Below are positions 14,776 through 22,053 of a stretch of 55,616 nucleotides of DNA, piece after piece. The translations under genes were made by a program, and so were the position numbers. A model generated the notes under the pieces. The model did no database searches. It was given only the letters and a program-made list of their open reading frames with translations, and was not told the origin of the DNA. How positions within the stretch are numbered: position 1 is the stretch's first letter; the number at the start of each line of letters is the position of its first letter. This DNA comes from a virus, in the IMG/VR virus record IMGVR_UViG_3300028045_000018, positions 1-55,616 of that record, one strand, 5' to 3'.

Positions 14776-15576
14776 ATGGATATAATTAAAAAAAGTAAAT
14801 TTCTAAGTCTAATTTTAAGACATAAACCAGAAACAGTCGATCTTACATTGGACTCTGCTGGTTGGGCAAGAGTTAGTGAGGTTCTTGTTAAATGCAATAT
14901 GTCTATGTTGGATCTTGAAGTTGTAGTTGAGCAAAATAACAAAAAGAGATTTGAGTTTAATGAGGATAGAACTAAGATAAGGGCATCTCAAGGACATAGT
15001 GTTGATGTAGATTTAGAATATACTCCTACGTTACCACCTGAACATCTTTTTCATGGAACTTCGAATAAAGCTATTTTTGAGATATTGATGAATGGCATAA
15101 AGAAAATGCAACGCAATCATGTTCATTTATCAGCAGAAAAACAAACAGCCATTGAGGTAGGAAGACGTAAAGGTAATCCATTCGTTTTAGTTATTGACGC
15201 ACAAAGAATGTATTTAGATGGTCATAGATTCTTTTTGTCAACTAATGGTGTATGGTTGACTGAATTTGTTCCTAAACAATATCTCCATGACGTAGACATG
15301 AAACAGTATTATCATGATGTTCATTGTAATGTGACAAGACACGAACCTATGGGTTGTGAAGGATGCTCTTGTTATATGACACAAAAATTAAATTCTGCCC
15401 AAACTAAAATTGCGGAACTACAAGCTCGTTTAGATAAAACAAAAGATTATTGGGTAAAACGTGAAGCAGACTCTACTTGGTTGTGTAAATGTGGAGTGAG
15501 AATAACTAGTGAAATAAACTATTGCCTGGAATGTTCAAGTATAAGATCCCACGATGCAAAGAAAGAGGAAGAATAA
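14776..15576 (+). CDS. kptA: RNA 2'-phosphotransferase (Tpt1/KptA) with C-terminal zinc ribbon
   Basis: 266 aa. Tpt1/KptA signatures in order: LRHKPE (Arg15-His16), IRASQGHS (Arg69, the classic motif), HGT (93-95), VHLS, a GRRKG catalytic Arg and NGVWLT..VP (157-166). Tpt1 uses NAD+ to remove a 2'-phosphate, normally the mark left by tRNA ligation, giving ADP-ribose 1'',2''-cyclic phosphate and nicotinamide. Typical length is ~180-220 aa; here ~60 extra residues end in CKCGVRITSEINYCLEC, a likely zinc ribbon for RNA contact. The RNA ligase is nearby. Bacterial KptA can also ADP-ribosylate RNA ends, an alternative role. Confidence 0.9.
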   Translation: MDIIKKSKFLSLILRHKPETVDLTLDSAGWARVSEVLVKCNMSMLDLEVVVEQNNKKRFEFNEDRTKIRASQGHSVDVDLEYTPTLPPEHLFHGTSNKAIFEILMNGIKKMQRNHVHLSAEKQTAIEVGRRKGNPFVLVIDAQRMYLDGHRFFLSTNGVWLTEFVPKQYLHDVDMKQYYHDVHCNVTRHEPMGCEGCSCYMTQKLNSAQTKIAELQARLDKTKDYWVKREADSTWLCKCGVRITSEINYCLECSSIRSHDAKKEEE

Positions 15577-16235
15577 TGCTTTACGCCTGTGCAGATTTAC
15601 ATTTTTCACATGAAAACATAATAAAATATTGTAATCGTTTTTTCTGTCTAACAGATTTAGAACGAGATACTATTTTATCTATTAAAGAGCGATGCCCTAA
15701 CGACAACAGAGCAGTAAGAGAGTTTAAAATCTCTCAAGAGTCTGTTGACAAGATGGATGATACTATTGTAGACAGAATTAATGCAGTTGTGAATCCTAAT
15801 GATACATTCTATATTCTTGGTGATTTTTGTTTTGCTAGGAAAGATTTTAGTATAGTAAAAAAATATAGAGACAGAATTAATTGTAAACATATTCATTTCA
15901 TCAAAGGTAATCATGATTATTTTAGTGACAGAGAATATAGAACGATATTCGAGTCTGTAGATCATTACAAAGAGGTCAATTTTAATAAGACTAAATTTGT
16001 GATGAGTCACTGGCCTATGGTCACTTGGAATAACTCTTTCCGAGGTTCTATTATGTTGCATGGTCATTGTCATTCAATGATAAACGATTGGAAAGACAAG
16101 CATATGCCTGGTTTACCTTTGATCGATGTTGGTTTCGATGAATGGGATGGACCTGTGTCGTTTGAATATATCATAGATGAAGCAAATAGGCTAAAAACTA
16201 CTGTTGCAGAGATTAAATATCCAGACATGCCTTGA
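15576..16235 (+). CDS. Calcineurin-like metallophosphoesterase, 219 aa
   Basis: All metallophosphatase motifs are visible: ADLHFSH (DxH), ILGDFCF (GD), IKGNHDY (GNHD), MSHWP (H) and LHGHCH (GHxH). The ATG overlaps the KptA stop (TAATG), so it is translationally coupled to KptA. Relatives act on cyclic nucleotides, nucleotide phosphates and RNA ends. Coupled to KptA it might handle a cyclic phosphate on RNA or on ADP-ribose. This is inference, as many phage proteins of this type have unknown substrates. Confidence 0.85.
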   Translation: MLYACADLHFSHENIIKYCNRFFCLTDLERDTILSIKERCPNDNRAVREFKISQESVDKMDDTIVDRINAVVNPNDTFYILGDFCFARKDFSIVKKYRDRINCKHIHFIKGNHDYFSDREYRTIFESVDHYKEVNFNKTKFVMSHWPMVTWNNSFRGSIMLHGHCHSMINDWKDKHMPGLPLIDVGFDEWDGPVSFEYIIDEANRLKTTVAEIKYPDMP

Positions 16236-16245
16236 AAGGATTCTA

Positions 16246-16908
16246 ATGGACCGAACAATAGAACACAAAAAGAAATATGGAATATATGAATTAAATGCAT
16301 CTTTAGATGGAAAGAAGCTGTTTGATGAGACTAACAGTTACAACAAGGCTTTGAGTATATGTGAAGAACGACATAATGATTTTGTGTGTGGTCTTGATGG
16401 AACTAATGATAGTATAGGATATATATGTGTTATAGATCGTGATGGTAATATTATAGGGAATAAGAAAGTTCGTAAAATTATCAGGAATTTCTATCCTAAA
16501 ACAGATTATCATTTTCTGTCTAACTTTTTTGAATGCGATTTTAAATTCATGGGAGTTACGTATAAAACTTGCGAACATTACTTCCAAGCTGCTAAAGCGA
16601 CTAACGAAAAAAATGCTCAAAAGATAATAGACGCTAAAACTCCAGCAGATGCGAAGTCTTTAGGCAGAAAAATCGTAATTAGAAAAGATTGGGAAGATAT
16701 CAAAATTGACGTAATGAGATTTGCGTTGAGACTTAAATTCCAAGATAAAGTTTTAAAAGAATTACTTTTAGAAACTGGTGATGCTGAGCTAGAAGAAGGT
16801 AATCATTGGCAGGATTTGTATTGGGGTGTAAACGAATCTAGATATGGTGAAAACTGGCTTGGCAAATTATTGATGGAACTCAGAGAAAACATAAAAGATT
16901 GGGAGTAA
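16246..16908 (+). CDS. NADAR (YbiA-like) domain protein, 220 aa
   Basis: The C-terminal ~150 residues match the NADAR family: FLSNFFECDF, YKTCEHYFQAAKA, AKSLGRK and RKDWEDIKIDVM, then a YWGVNESRYGENWLGKLLM tail. The N-terminal ~70 residues are a separate small domain. NADAR enzymes are N-glycosidases or ADP-ribosyl hydrolases, and some remove ADP-ribose from guanine in DNA and so counter DarT-type toxins. Next to the NAD-using KptA it fits an ADP-ribose theme. AAAGGA lies 6 nt ahead of ATG 16246. Confidence 0.88.
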   Translation: MDRTIEHKKKYGIYELNASLDGKKLFDETNSYNKALSICEERHNDFVCGLDGTNDSIGYICVIDRDGNIIGNKKVRKIIRNFYPKTDYHFLSNFFECDFKFMGVTYKTCEHYFQAAKATNEKNAQKIIDAKTPADAKSLGRKIVIRKDWEDIKIDVMRFALRLKFQDKVLKELLLETGDAELEEGNHWQDLYWGVNESRYGENWLGKLLMELRENIKDWE

Positions 16909-16910
16909 TG

Positions 16911-17099
16911 ATGAATGAACCGTTACATAGTGTTGTATTCTCTGGTCCCATTTTTGGAGAAAGCGTAGACAACTTCAATGAATGGTTGGGAAAGCAAGAA
17001 GATTTACGTATAATAAATTGCGAGAGCAGTTTTAACAATTGGCGTTCAGACTGGGAACTAGTAGTCTTTTATCAATTTATTGAGAATAAAATGAAATAA
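16911..17099 (+). CDS. Hypothetical protein, 62 aa
   Basis: MNEPLHSVVFSGPIFGESVD..., with Trp-rich NNWRSDWELVVFYQF. Two adjacent ATGs (16908, 16911) are possible. I took the second because GGGAG is then correctly spaced. No family is recognised. Confidence 0.5.
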   Translation: MNEPLHSVVFSGPIFGESVDNFNEWLGKQEDLRIINCESSFNNWRSDWELVVFYQFIENKMK

Positions 17100-17134
17100 T
17101 ATCCTAAAATTATTGGGAGTAAAGGAGTAAATTA

Positions 17135-17365
17135 ATGACAACAGAAATAAATAATCCAATCGAGAATATATGGTCGTGTGAAGTCGCATGCTTGGCAATA
17201 GGTCAGTGGTTTATGTACAATTCAATGCTTCACAGAGTTGTGGGTATTAAAAATGAGAATGCAGTATATGTTAATATGGAATCTGGTGTCAGTATTCTTA
17301 TCAAAGGATCAGATAAAGTACTGCAAGTTGATGCGACGATTGATGCAAAGTATAAAATGAAATAA
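17135..17365 (+). CDS. Hypothetical protein, 76 aa
   Basis: GGAGTAAAGGAG upstream. The sequence has a small beta-barrel look (GQWFMYNSMLHRVVGIKNENAVYVNM), with SGVSILIKGSDKVLQVD following. It resembles small SH3-like phage proteins only in pattern. No family is recognised. Confidence 0.55.
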   Translation: MTTEINNPIENIWSCEVACLAIGQWFMYNSMLHRVVGIKNENAVYVNMESGVSILIKGSDKVLQVDATIDAKYKMK

Positions 17366-17390
17366 CTGAATTTTTTACTATAGGAGTAAT

Positions 17391-17780
17391 ATGAGTACGG
17401 AAAAATCTAAGATAACAGTAGCAGTTGATTTTGACGCAACATTGGCGAATTACGAAAGTTGGGATAAGCATGGAGCAAATCCAGGCGATCCTAGAGAAGA
17501 TGTTGTAGAAGGTCTACAGCGTTTAAAAGATAAAGGTTGGATCATAGGAATACATAGCACAAGAAATACAGAAGTAATAAAGAAATGGATCGTTAAACAT
17601 AATTTGTCAGAACTGATAGATTTCGTCAATGACAATCCTAATCAGCCAGAGGGCTGTTCATCTAAAGCTATTGCTTTTGCGTATATAGATGATAGAGGCG
17701 TTAGGTATGACGGAACAAACATGAGTAAGGTTGTTGATTCTATACTAGATGGAACAATGGAACCTTATTACAAGGAGTAA
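17391..17780 (+). CDS. HAD-superfamily phosphatase-like protein, 129 aa
   Basis: VAVDFDATLANY (~10-21) is HAD motif I with the nucleophile Asp and the +2 Asp, IHSTRN (~54-59) gives the motif II Ser/Thr, and AYIDDRG (~97-103) the motif IV acidic pair. A minimal HAD fold without a cap domain, common in phages, probably hydrolysing a phosphate from a nucleotide or nucleic-acid end. A 3'-phosphatase role in RNA repair beside the ligase and KptA is possible but unproven. Confidence 0.78.
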   Translation: MSTEKSKITVAVDFDATLANYESWDKHGANPGDPREDVVEGLQRLKDKGWIIGIHSTRNTEVIKKWIVKHNLSELIDFVNDNPNQPEGCSSKAIAFAYIDDRGVRYDGTNMSKVVDSILDGTMEPYYKE

Positions 17781-17782
17781 AA

Positions 17783-18049
17783 ATGGGCAGATATACAACT
17801 TATCAAGATTGTCCTGAATGTGGAACAAACGCTTGTTTTACATCTAAACGTGGTGTTACATATAAGAAGAAATGTGATACTTGCATAAAAAAAGAAATAG
17901 AGGCTAAAGCGAAAAAAGAAGAAGATGACCATATCGCAGAATTAGCAAAGCTACCGATTAGTAAACGTTTAGAACTAATAGAACGTTGGATGTATAACCA
18001 TAAAGATCATGGTTATGGTTCATCAAATGGATTTCTAACAAGGTTTTAA
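17783..18049 (+). CDS. Zinc-ribbon protein, 88 aa
   Basis: CPECGTNACFTSKRG...KKKCDTC gives two CxxC pairs 22 residues apart, a zinc ribbon as in transcription or primase-like factors. A charged helix follows (KKEIEAKAKKEEDDH). It starts 2 nt after the HAD gene. The function is unknown. Confidence 0.65.
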   Translation: MGRYTTYQDCPECGTNACFTSKRGVTYKKKCDTCIKKEIEAKAKKEEDDHIAELAKLPISKRLELIERWMYNHKDHGYGSSNGFLTRF

Positions 18050-18060
18050 AAGGAATAAAA

Positions 18061-18195
18061 ATGGCAAGAAGAATACGTTACGAATACGATAATTGTAGGG
18101 GAAATGTCCCTACAAAACCTATGGGACCAGTAGATTGGGCTTTACTTGTCCTTCTAACTGTAGCAATAATAGGGTTTTGGGTATTTTTGGTTTAG
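18061..18195 (+). CDS. Single-pass membrane protein, 44 aa
   Basis: MARRIRYEYDN N-terminus and a C-terminal helix WALLVLLTVAIIGFWVFLV. AAAAGGAATAAAA precedes the ATG. Positive-inside reading puts the N-terminus in the cytoplasm. The stop is TAG. The small size and position fit a phage membrane effector of unknown job. Confidence 0.6.
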   Translation: MARRIRYEYDNCRGNVPTKPMGPVDWALLVLLTVAIIGFWVFLV

Positions 18196-18242
18196 AATTC
18201 CCGATTTTTTAAAAGAATACAATATAAGCAAAGGATAGAACA

Positions 18243-18320
18243 ATGAGTAAGAAAATTAGTGGAACATTAGAGTTAGCTGCCTCTCTAAAGGAAACTTTAG
18301 AGAATCTCGCAAGAGATTAA
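18243..18320 (+). CDS. Possible micro-protein, 25 aa
   Basis: MSKKISGTLELAASLKETL... with AAAGGA 9 nt upstream of the ATG. One amphipathic helix. Real translation is plausible but unproven. Confidence 0.4.
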   Translation: MSKKISGTLELAASLKETLENLARD

Positions 18321-18390
18321 GTTGACCAGACCACTGACAGGAGATTAAAAGTTGTTAGTAAACGATAAGAAAGAAATTAGAAACGAAAGT

Positions 18391-18510
18391 ATGACGCACC
18401 AGTACTTTCCTCTTTGGTTACAGATTAAACAGTTCTGTGAGGTAGGAACAGTGTTTGTAGCGTTAAACCTTTTATTATCAGGTCGAGGTGAAGGCGAATT
18501 CTGCGATTGA
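18391..18510 (+). CDS. Possible small protein, 39 aa
   Basis: MTHQYFPLWLQIKQFCEVGT followed by a hydrophobic VFVALNLLLS. Weak ribosome site (GAAAG). Its TGA overlaps the TTG start of the next frame, which would suit translational coupling. Confidence 0.4.
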   Translation: MTHQYFPLWLQIKQFCEVGTVFVALNLLLSGRGEGEFCD

Positions 18511-18824
18511 TTAAGTTAAATAACGATAATGTTTATTTAAAAAAACATGTATCTTCAGGAGACTATCAGCAGACTAAAGGGAAACATAGTGAAATAAGAA
18601 TACCTACAGGAAAGTTGTTTGGATTAAGAAAATTTGATTTAATAGAAACAGTAAAAGGTATTGGTTTCGTAAAAGGAAAGAGAAAAAGGGGTTGGTTTGT
18701 TCTTTTTAATTTGAGCAATGATACAAAATTTGAGGTTAGTGTAAAGAAAAATTGTAAAAGAATTTTGGCAAGAAAAACAGTTTTAACAGAAAGATTGAGA
18801 ATTTCCCTTCTCAAAACGACATAA
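18507..18824 (+). CDS. Basic hypothetical protein, 105 aa, TTG start
   Basis: No ATG is in frame near the beginning. A TTG at 18507 overlaps the preceding TGA (TTGA). The protein is very basic (KGKRKRGWFVLFNLSND, KKNCKRILARK), suggesting nucleic-acid binding. Its TAA overlaps the next gene's ATG. No family is recognised. Confidence 0.5.
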   Translation: MIKLNNDNVYLKKHVSSGDYQQTKGKHSEIRIPTGKLFGLRKFDLIETVKGIGFVKGKRKRGWFVLFNLSNDTKFEVSVKKNCKRILARKTVLTERLRISLLKTT

Positions 18825-19306
18825 TGGAATACTACGGCAATAATCATCTTATTCATTTAGCAGAGTTTTCTGTTGAAGATGTTCTACCTTATAGAGAAGA
18901 GAAAAAGGGTAGAACAAGAGATTATGTAGTAAATGGTAAAACATATTCTGTTAAAATGGCATCGCAACGATATCAGATATTTGCTAAATCAATAGTTTGT
19001 TCATGTTGCGGTCTTGTTGGTAATAGGATGGTCTTAGATATTAGTCATTATGATTTTGATAGAAATGGAAGACCTCATTTCAACCTTTATGCCGAATTAG
19101 ATGGCTATATTGTCTTAATGACAAAAGATCATATTGTCCCAAGAAGTAAAGGCGGCAAGAACATGCTTGAAAATTACCAAACGATGTGTTGTTTGTGTAA
19201 CTCTGCGAAGAGCGATCATGATGTGACTATCGAAGAATTACGCTCTTTTGAGACTGTCGCAGAAAGAATTAAAGAAATTAATAAATTGTACCATAAATGT
19301 GTTTGA
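18824..19306 (+). CDS. HNH endonuclease, 160 aa
   Basis: CSCCGLVGNRMVLDISHYD and later MTKDHIVPRSKGGKNMLEN, then MCCLCNSAKSD: the DHxxPxSKGG...N....C..CN..K layout of McrA-like HNH nucleases with a zinc site from two CxxC pairs. The N-terminal 50 residues are unassigned. It is probably a mobile or homing nuclease. Confidence 0.85.
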   Translation: MEYYGNNHLIHLAEFSVEDVLPYREEKKGRTRDYVVNGKTYSVKMASQRYQIFAKSIVCSCCGLVGNRMVLDISHYDFDRNGRPHFNLYAELDGYIVLMTKDHIVPRSKGGKNMLENYQTMCCLCNSAKSDHDVTIEELRSFETVAERIKEINKLYHKCV

Positions 19307-19320
19307 TTTTATGATATAAT
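19298..19320 (+). promoter_or_regulatory. Promoter, TGTG-N13-TATAAT class
   Basis: TGTG 19298-19301 (overlapping the HNH gene's last codons), 13 nt, TATAAT 19315-19320 with TGA ahead of it. It drives the nicotinamidase-like gene. Confidence 0.8.
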
Positions 19321-19366
19321 TAACTTGTTGAAATAACTGAAGAAACCTTAATTGAAGGAGATGTAA

Positions 19367-20164
19367 ATGAGAATTGAAGTTTTAATTATCGACCCGCAAG
19401 TTAGTTTTTGCGACCCAAATGGAGAATTATTCGTTCCTGGAGCAGATGAGGATATGAAACGATTAGCTACAATGATTAATCGTTTAAAATCAAAAATCGA
19501 TGACATACATGTTACGCTTGATTCTCATCACTTGTTTGATATATCTCACCCTATATATTGGAAGGATTCTAATGGGAAAAATCCTGATCCTTTCACTATT
19601 ATCTCTGTTTCTGATGTGGAAAATGGCGTATGGACTCCTTCTGTAAGTAGTCTCTATAAGAAGTCTCTAGAATACGTAAAAGCTCTTGAGGCTAATCAAA
19701 GATATCCTCTTTGTACATGGATTCCGCATTGCCTAATTGGTAGCAAAGGATGTTCTGTCGTTCCAGAACTTTTTGACGCATTGATTGAATGGGAAAGAAC
19801 TCAAATTGCTATGGTTGATTACGTAACCAAAGGGAGCAATCCATTCACAGAACATTATGGCGTTTTTATGGCAGATGTTCCACAGCCTAATGATCCATCA
19901 ACTCAAGTGAATACAAAATTTTTGCAATCACTAGAAAATGTAGACATGCTTATTGTTGCAGGTGAAGCTGGATCTCATTGTGTTAAATTTAGTCTAGAAG
20001 ATTTGATTGACAATATCAACGATAATTCTTATGCTAAAAAAGTTGTTCTTTTAACAGATGCTATGTCTCCTGTTATCGGATTCGAACAAGATCAACAAAT
20101 TTTTGTAGATAAGATGGTGAAAACAGGAGTAAAAACGGCAAAAACTATAGATGTTTTAGTATGA
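19367..20164 (+). CDS. Nicotinamidase-like cysteine hydrolase, 265 aa
   Basis: Isochorismatase/nicotinamidase fold: catalytic Asp9 (LIIDPQVSFC), Lys155 (DYVTKGSN) and Cys205 (VAGEAGSHCVKFS). The metal trio fits LDSHHLFDISHP (Asp52, His54, His61). The WIPHCLIGSKGC block matches the nicotinamidase substrate loop. It would convert nicotinamide to nicotinate, the first step of NAD+ salvage. With NadE at the right edge and NAD-consuming enzymes nearby, a phage NAD+ supply role is likely. It is longer than most PncA (~200 aa). GGAG lies 9-12 nt before the ATG. Confidence 0.82.
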   Translation: MRIEVLIIDPQVSFCDPNGELFVPGADEDMKRLATMINRLKSKIDDIHVTLDSHHLFDISHPIYWKDSNGKNPDPFTIISVSDVENGVWTPSVSSLYKKSLEYVKALEANQRYPLCTWIPHCLIGSKGCSVVPELFDALIEWERTQIAMVDYVTKGSNPFTEHYGVFMADVPQPNDPSTQVNTKFLQSLENVDMLIVAGEAGSHCVKFSLEDLIDNINDNSYAKKVVLLTDAMSPVIGFEQDQQIFVDKMVKTGVKTAKTIDVLV

Positions 20165-20174
20165 TTCCGTTTAG

Positions 20175-20216
20175 ATAGTTGAGGAGCTATGATATTAATT
20201 ATAGCTCCTCAACTAT
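20175..20216. terminator. Bidirectional terminator, 16-bp perfect stem
   Basis: Arms 20175-20190 and 20201-20216 are exact complements around a 10-nt loop, between two converging genes. The minus gene's stop lies inside it. It lacks a long T-run, so efficiency is uncertain. Confidence 0.7.
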
Positions 20217-20937
20217 ATCTTCTGCATTTCCATCCATGAGAGGTCTTTCTGTTCCCTTTAGCGACCTGACAAAGATTGCTATAATGAATTTTTTTCTCAT
20301 TACAGAACTTTTTCAAATTATAAATTACAAAACTTTCGCCCAAAGAAGATGTTACAATCCATAATTTTGATTTAGAAAATGACATAAGTTCTTTTGTTTT
20401 TTCTGTGTGCTTTTTACCTTTCCAGTTGTTAGGTCTCCATTCGGTTTGAAGATAAAATTTTTCAAGTCCTTCTGATATCTTTTTTTTATGTTCTTGAGTG
20501 TGCGGTCCAAGCCTTTTTCCACGTTTAATTTTACTTATTTTGTCTTTAGTCTTTTGAGAATGATGTTTACCTAGCCAATTATGTGGTTTTCCTTTTCTTT
20601 TAATTTTTATGGCATCTCGCATTCTTTGTTTTGATTCTTCTGAATGTCTGCCTCCACCTCCTCCCTCTTTACAGTTATATCCGTTTTTTATACAATCAAA
20701 AAACTTTATATAATGTATTTCTTTTTGGTCTAATGTTTCTTGATTGTCTGTTTTGTCTATTATCTCATATTTAAAATTTTCAGGTCCGTATTTTTTAAGT
20801 GCTCTTTCTAATTTAACTTGTCCTTTTACATAAAGATTCTTATAGCAAACCCATCTATGTTTATAATTCCAACTTTGTCCAACATAGCACTTCCCTTTAG
20901 GACTTGTAAGTTTATATATTACACCTATTTTAAACAT
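20209..20937 (-). CDS. GIY-YIG homing endonuclease with NUMOD repeats, 242 aa
   Basis: An N-terminal GIY-YIG core: GVIYKLTSPKGKCYVGQSW, with the Arg helix RWVCYKN and an Asn in NGYNC. The middle carries repeated NUMOD3-like DNA-binding motifs (RKGKPHNWLGKHHSQKTKDK, then WKGKKHTEKTKE), and the C-terminus a NUMOD1-like segment ending HGWKCRRYS. This is the Seg/I-TevI style of free-standing phage homing nuclease. It is inserted against the direction of its neighbours and preceded by a coupled HTH gene. Confidence 0.92.
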   Translation of the reverse strand: MFKIGVIYKLTSPKGKCYVGQSWNYKHRWVCYKNLYVKGQVKLERALKKYGPENFKYEIIDKTDNQETLDQKEIHYIKFFDCIKNGYNCKEGGGGGRHSEESKQRMRDAIKIKRKGKPHNWLGKHHSQKTKDKISKIKRGKRLGPHTQEHKKKISEGLEKFYLQTEWRPNNWKGKKHTEKTKELMSFSKSKLWIVTSSLGESFVIYNLKKFCNEKKIHYSNLCQVAKGNRKTSHGWKCRRYS

Positions 20938-21110
20938 GATTTTAACAACCTTTCTATTGATGTCTCACTAAACATAAATCTTCTATTGTTTATTTTATGA
21001 GCAATTAATTTTCCACTTTGTCTCCATTTGGCTATCGTTCCAATGGTAACGTCAAATTTTTTAGCGACTTCTAATGGAGTGTAATATTTTTCGTTTTTTA
21101 TCTCTATCAT
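20925..21110 (-). CDS. Excisionase/MerR-like HTH protein, 61 aa
   Basis: YYTPLEVAKKFDVTIGTIAKW is a winged-HTH excisionase-type recognition segment and RRFMFSETSIERLL the following helix. It overlaps the GIY-YIG start by 13 nt, so the two are translated together. It may regulate the nuclease or aid DNA binding. The stop is TAG. Confidence 0.8.
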   Translation of the reverse strand: MIEIKNEKYYTPLEVAKKFDVTIGTIAKWRQSGKLIAHKINNRRFMFSETSIERLLKSCLK

Positions 21111-21204
21111 TATTTATTTCTTTCTATATCTATCGATCCGTTCCTATCTATATCTATTCTATGCTGTCGTATGAATCCCTTTAAAAATAATAAATAAATT
21201 TAAA

Positions 21205-21227
21205 AGTGGTAAAAATCATGCTATAAT
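21205..21227 (+). promoter_or_regulatory. Promoter, AGTG-N13-TATAAT variant
   Basis: AGTG 21205-21208, 13 nt, TATAAT 21222-21227 with TGC ahead of it. It heads the VWA-PP2C-kinase triad. Confidence 0.72.
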
Positions 21228-21276
21228 ATTAACATGTTGTTGATATCGCAGAATTCTTAAGATAAAGGAAAAAACA

Positions 21277-22044
21277 ATGCCTAAATTAAATGATGGATTA
21301 GTTGACCACAAACTTACTACAGGCTCTTACGGCTATTCTGCCGTACATCTTGACGACTTGGGAGCATCCGAATATACTCTTGTCACAATAGTACAAGACG
21401 TAAGCGGTAGCGTCTTAGGTTTTAAAGACGAAATGGAAACATGTTTGAAAGCAATTATCAAGTCATGTAAATACAGTCCCAGAGCCGACAATCTCATGAT
21501 TCGCCTCGTCGGATTCAATACGCAGCTAAATGAGATTCATGGCTTCAAACTGTTGGACGAATGCAACGAAGGTGACTATGATGGTATCTTGCATTGTAGT
21601 GGCGGTACATCTTTGTTCGATGCTGCTGAAAATGCTATCGCTGCAAGTTCCAGCTATGGTCAGAATTTGACGAAAAACGGCTACGATGTCAATTCTATTG
21701 TTATTATCCTTACTGATGGTTGCGATAATGGTTCCGCTCTTACTGAGCTTAGCGTCAATGCAGCTTTGAAGGACGCAATGAGAGCCGAGAATTTAGAATC
21801 TATCATAACGGTTCTAGTAGGCGTTGGAGTCGGGCAGTATCCCGAAATCGGAACAAGACTTACTGATTTCAAAGATAAAGGCGGTTTGACTCAATTTATT
21901 GACATTAAGGACGCTGATGCTAAGACTCTTGCTAAGCTTGCTGATTTCATTAGCCAAAGCATTAGTGCTCAGTCACAATCGCTCGGAACTGGCTGTACCT
22001 CTACTCCGTTGAATCCTAAATCAGTCGGTTTCTTGAACTTCTAA
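21277..22044 (+). CDS. VWA-domain protein (TerY-like), 255 aa
   Basis: A complete MIDAS: DVSGS at 41-45, Thr111 in SGGTSLFD and LTDG (145-148), so metal-dependent ligand binding is expected. With the PP2C and kinase genes that follow at 9-nt spacings it forms a TerY-P triad, a module described by comparative genomics in tellurite-resistance and phage settings, thought to act in phosphorylation-controlled stress or defence signalling. The codon use here is richer in G+C than its neighbours (many GTC, CTC and GCC), hinting at more recent acquisition. Confidence 0.88.
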   Translation: MPKLNDGLVDHKLTTGSYGYSAVHLDDLGASEYTLVTIVQDVSGSVLGFKDEMETCLKAIIKSCKYSPRADNLMIRLVGFNTQLNEIHGFKLLDECNEGDYDGILHCSGGTSLFDAAENAIAASSSYGQNLTKNGYDVNSIVIILTDGCDNGSALTELSVNAALKDAMRAENLESIITVLVGVGVGQYPEIGTRLTDFKDKGGLTQFIDIKDADAKTLAKLADFISQSISAQSQSLGTGCTSTPLNPKSVGFLNF

Positions 22045-22053
22045 GGAAATAAA

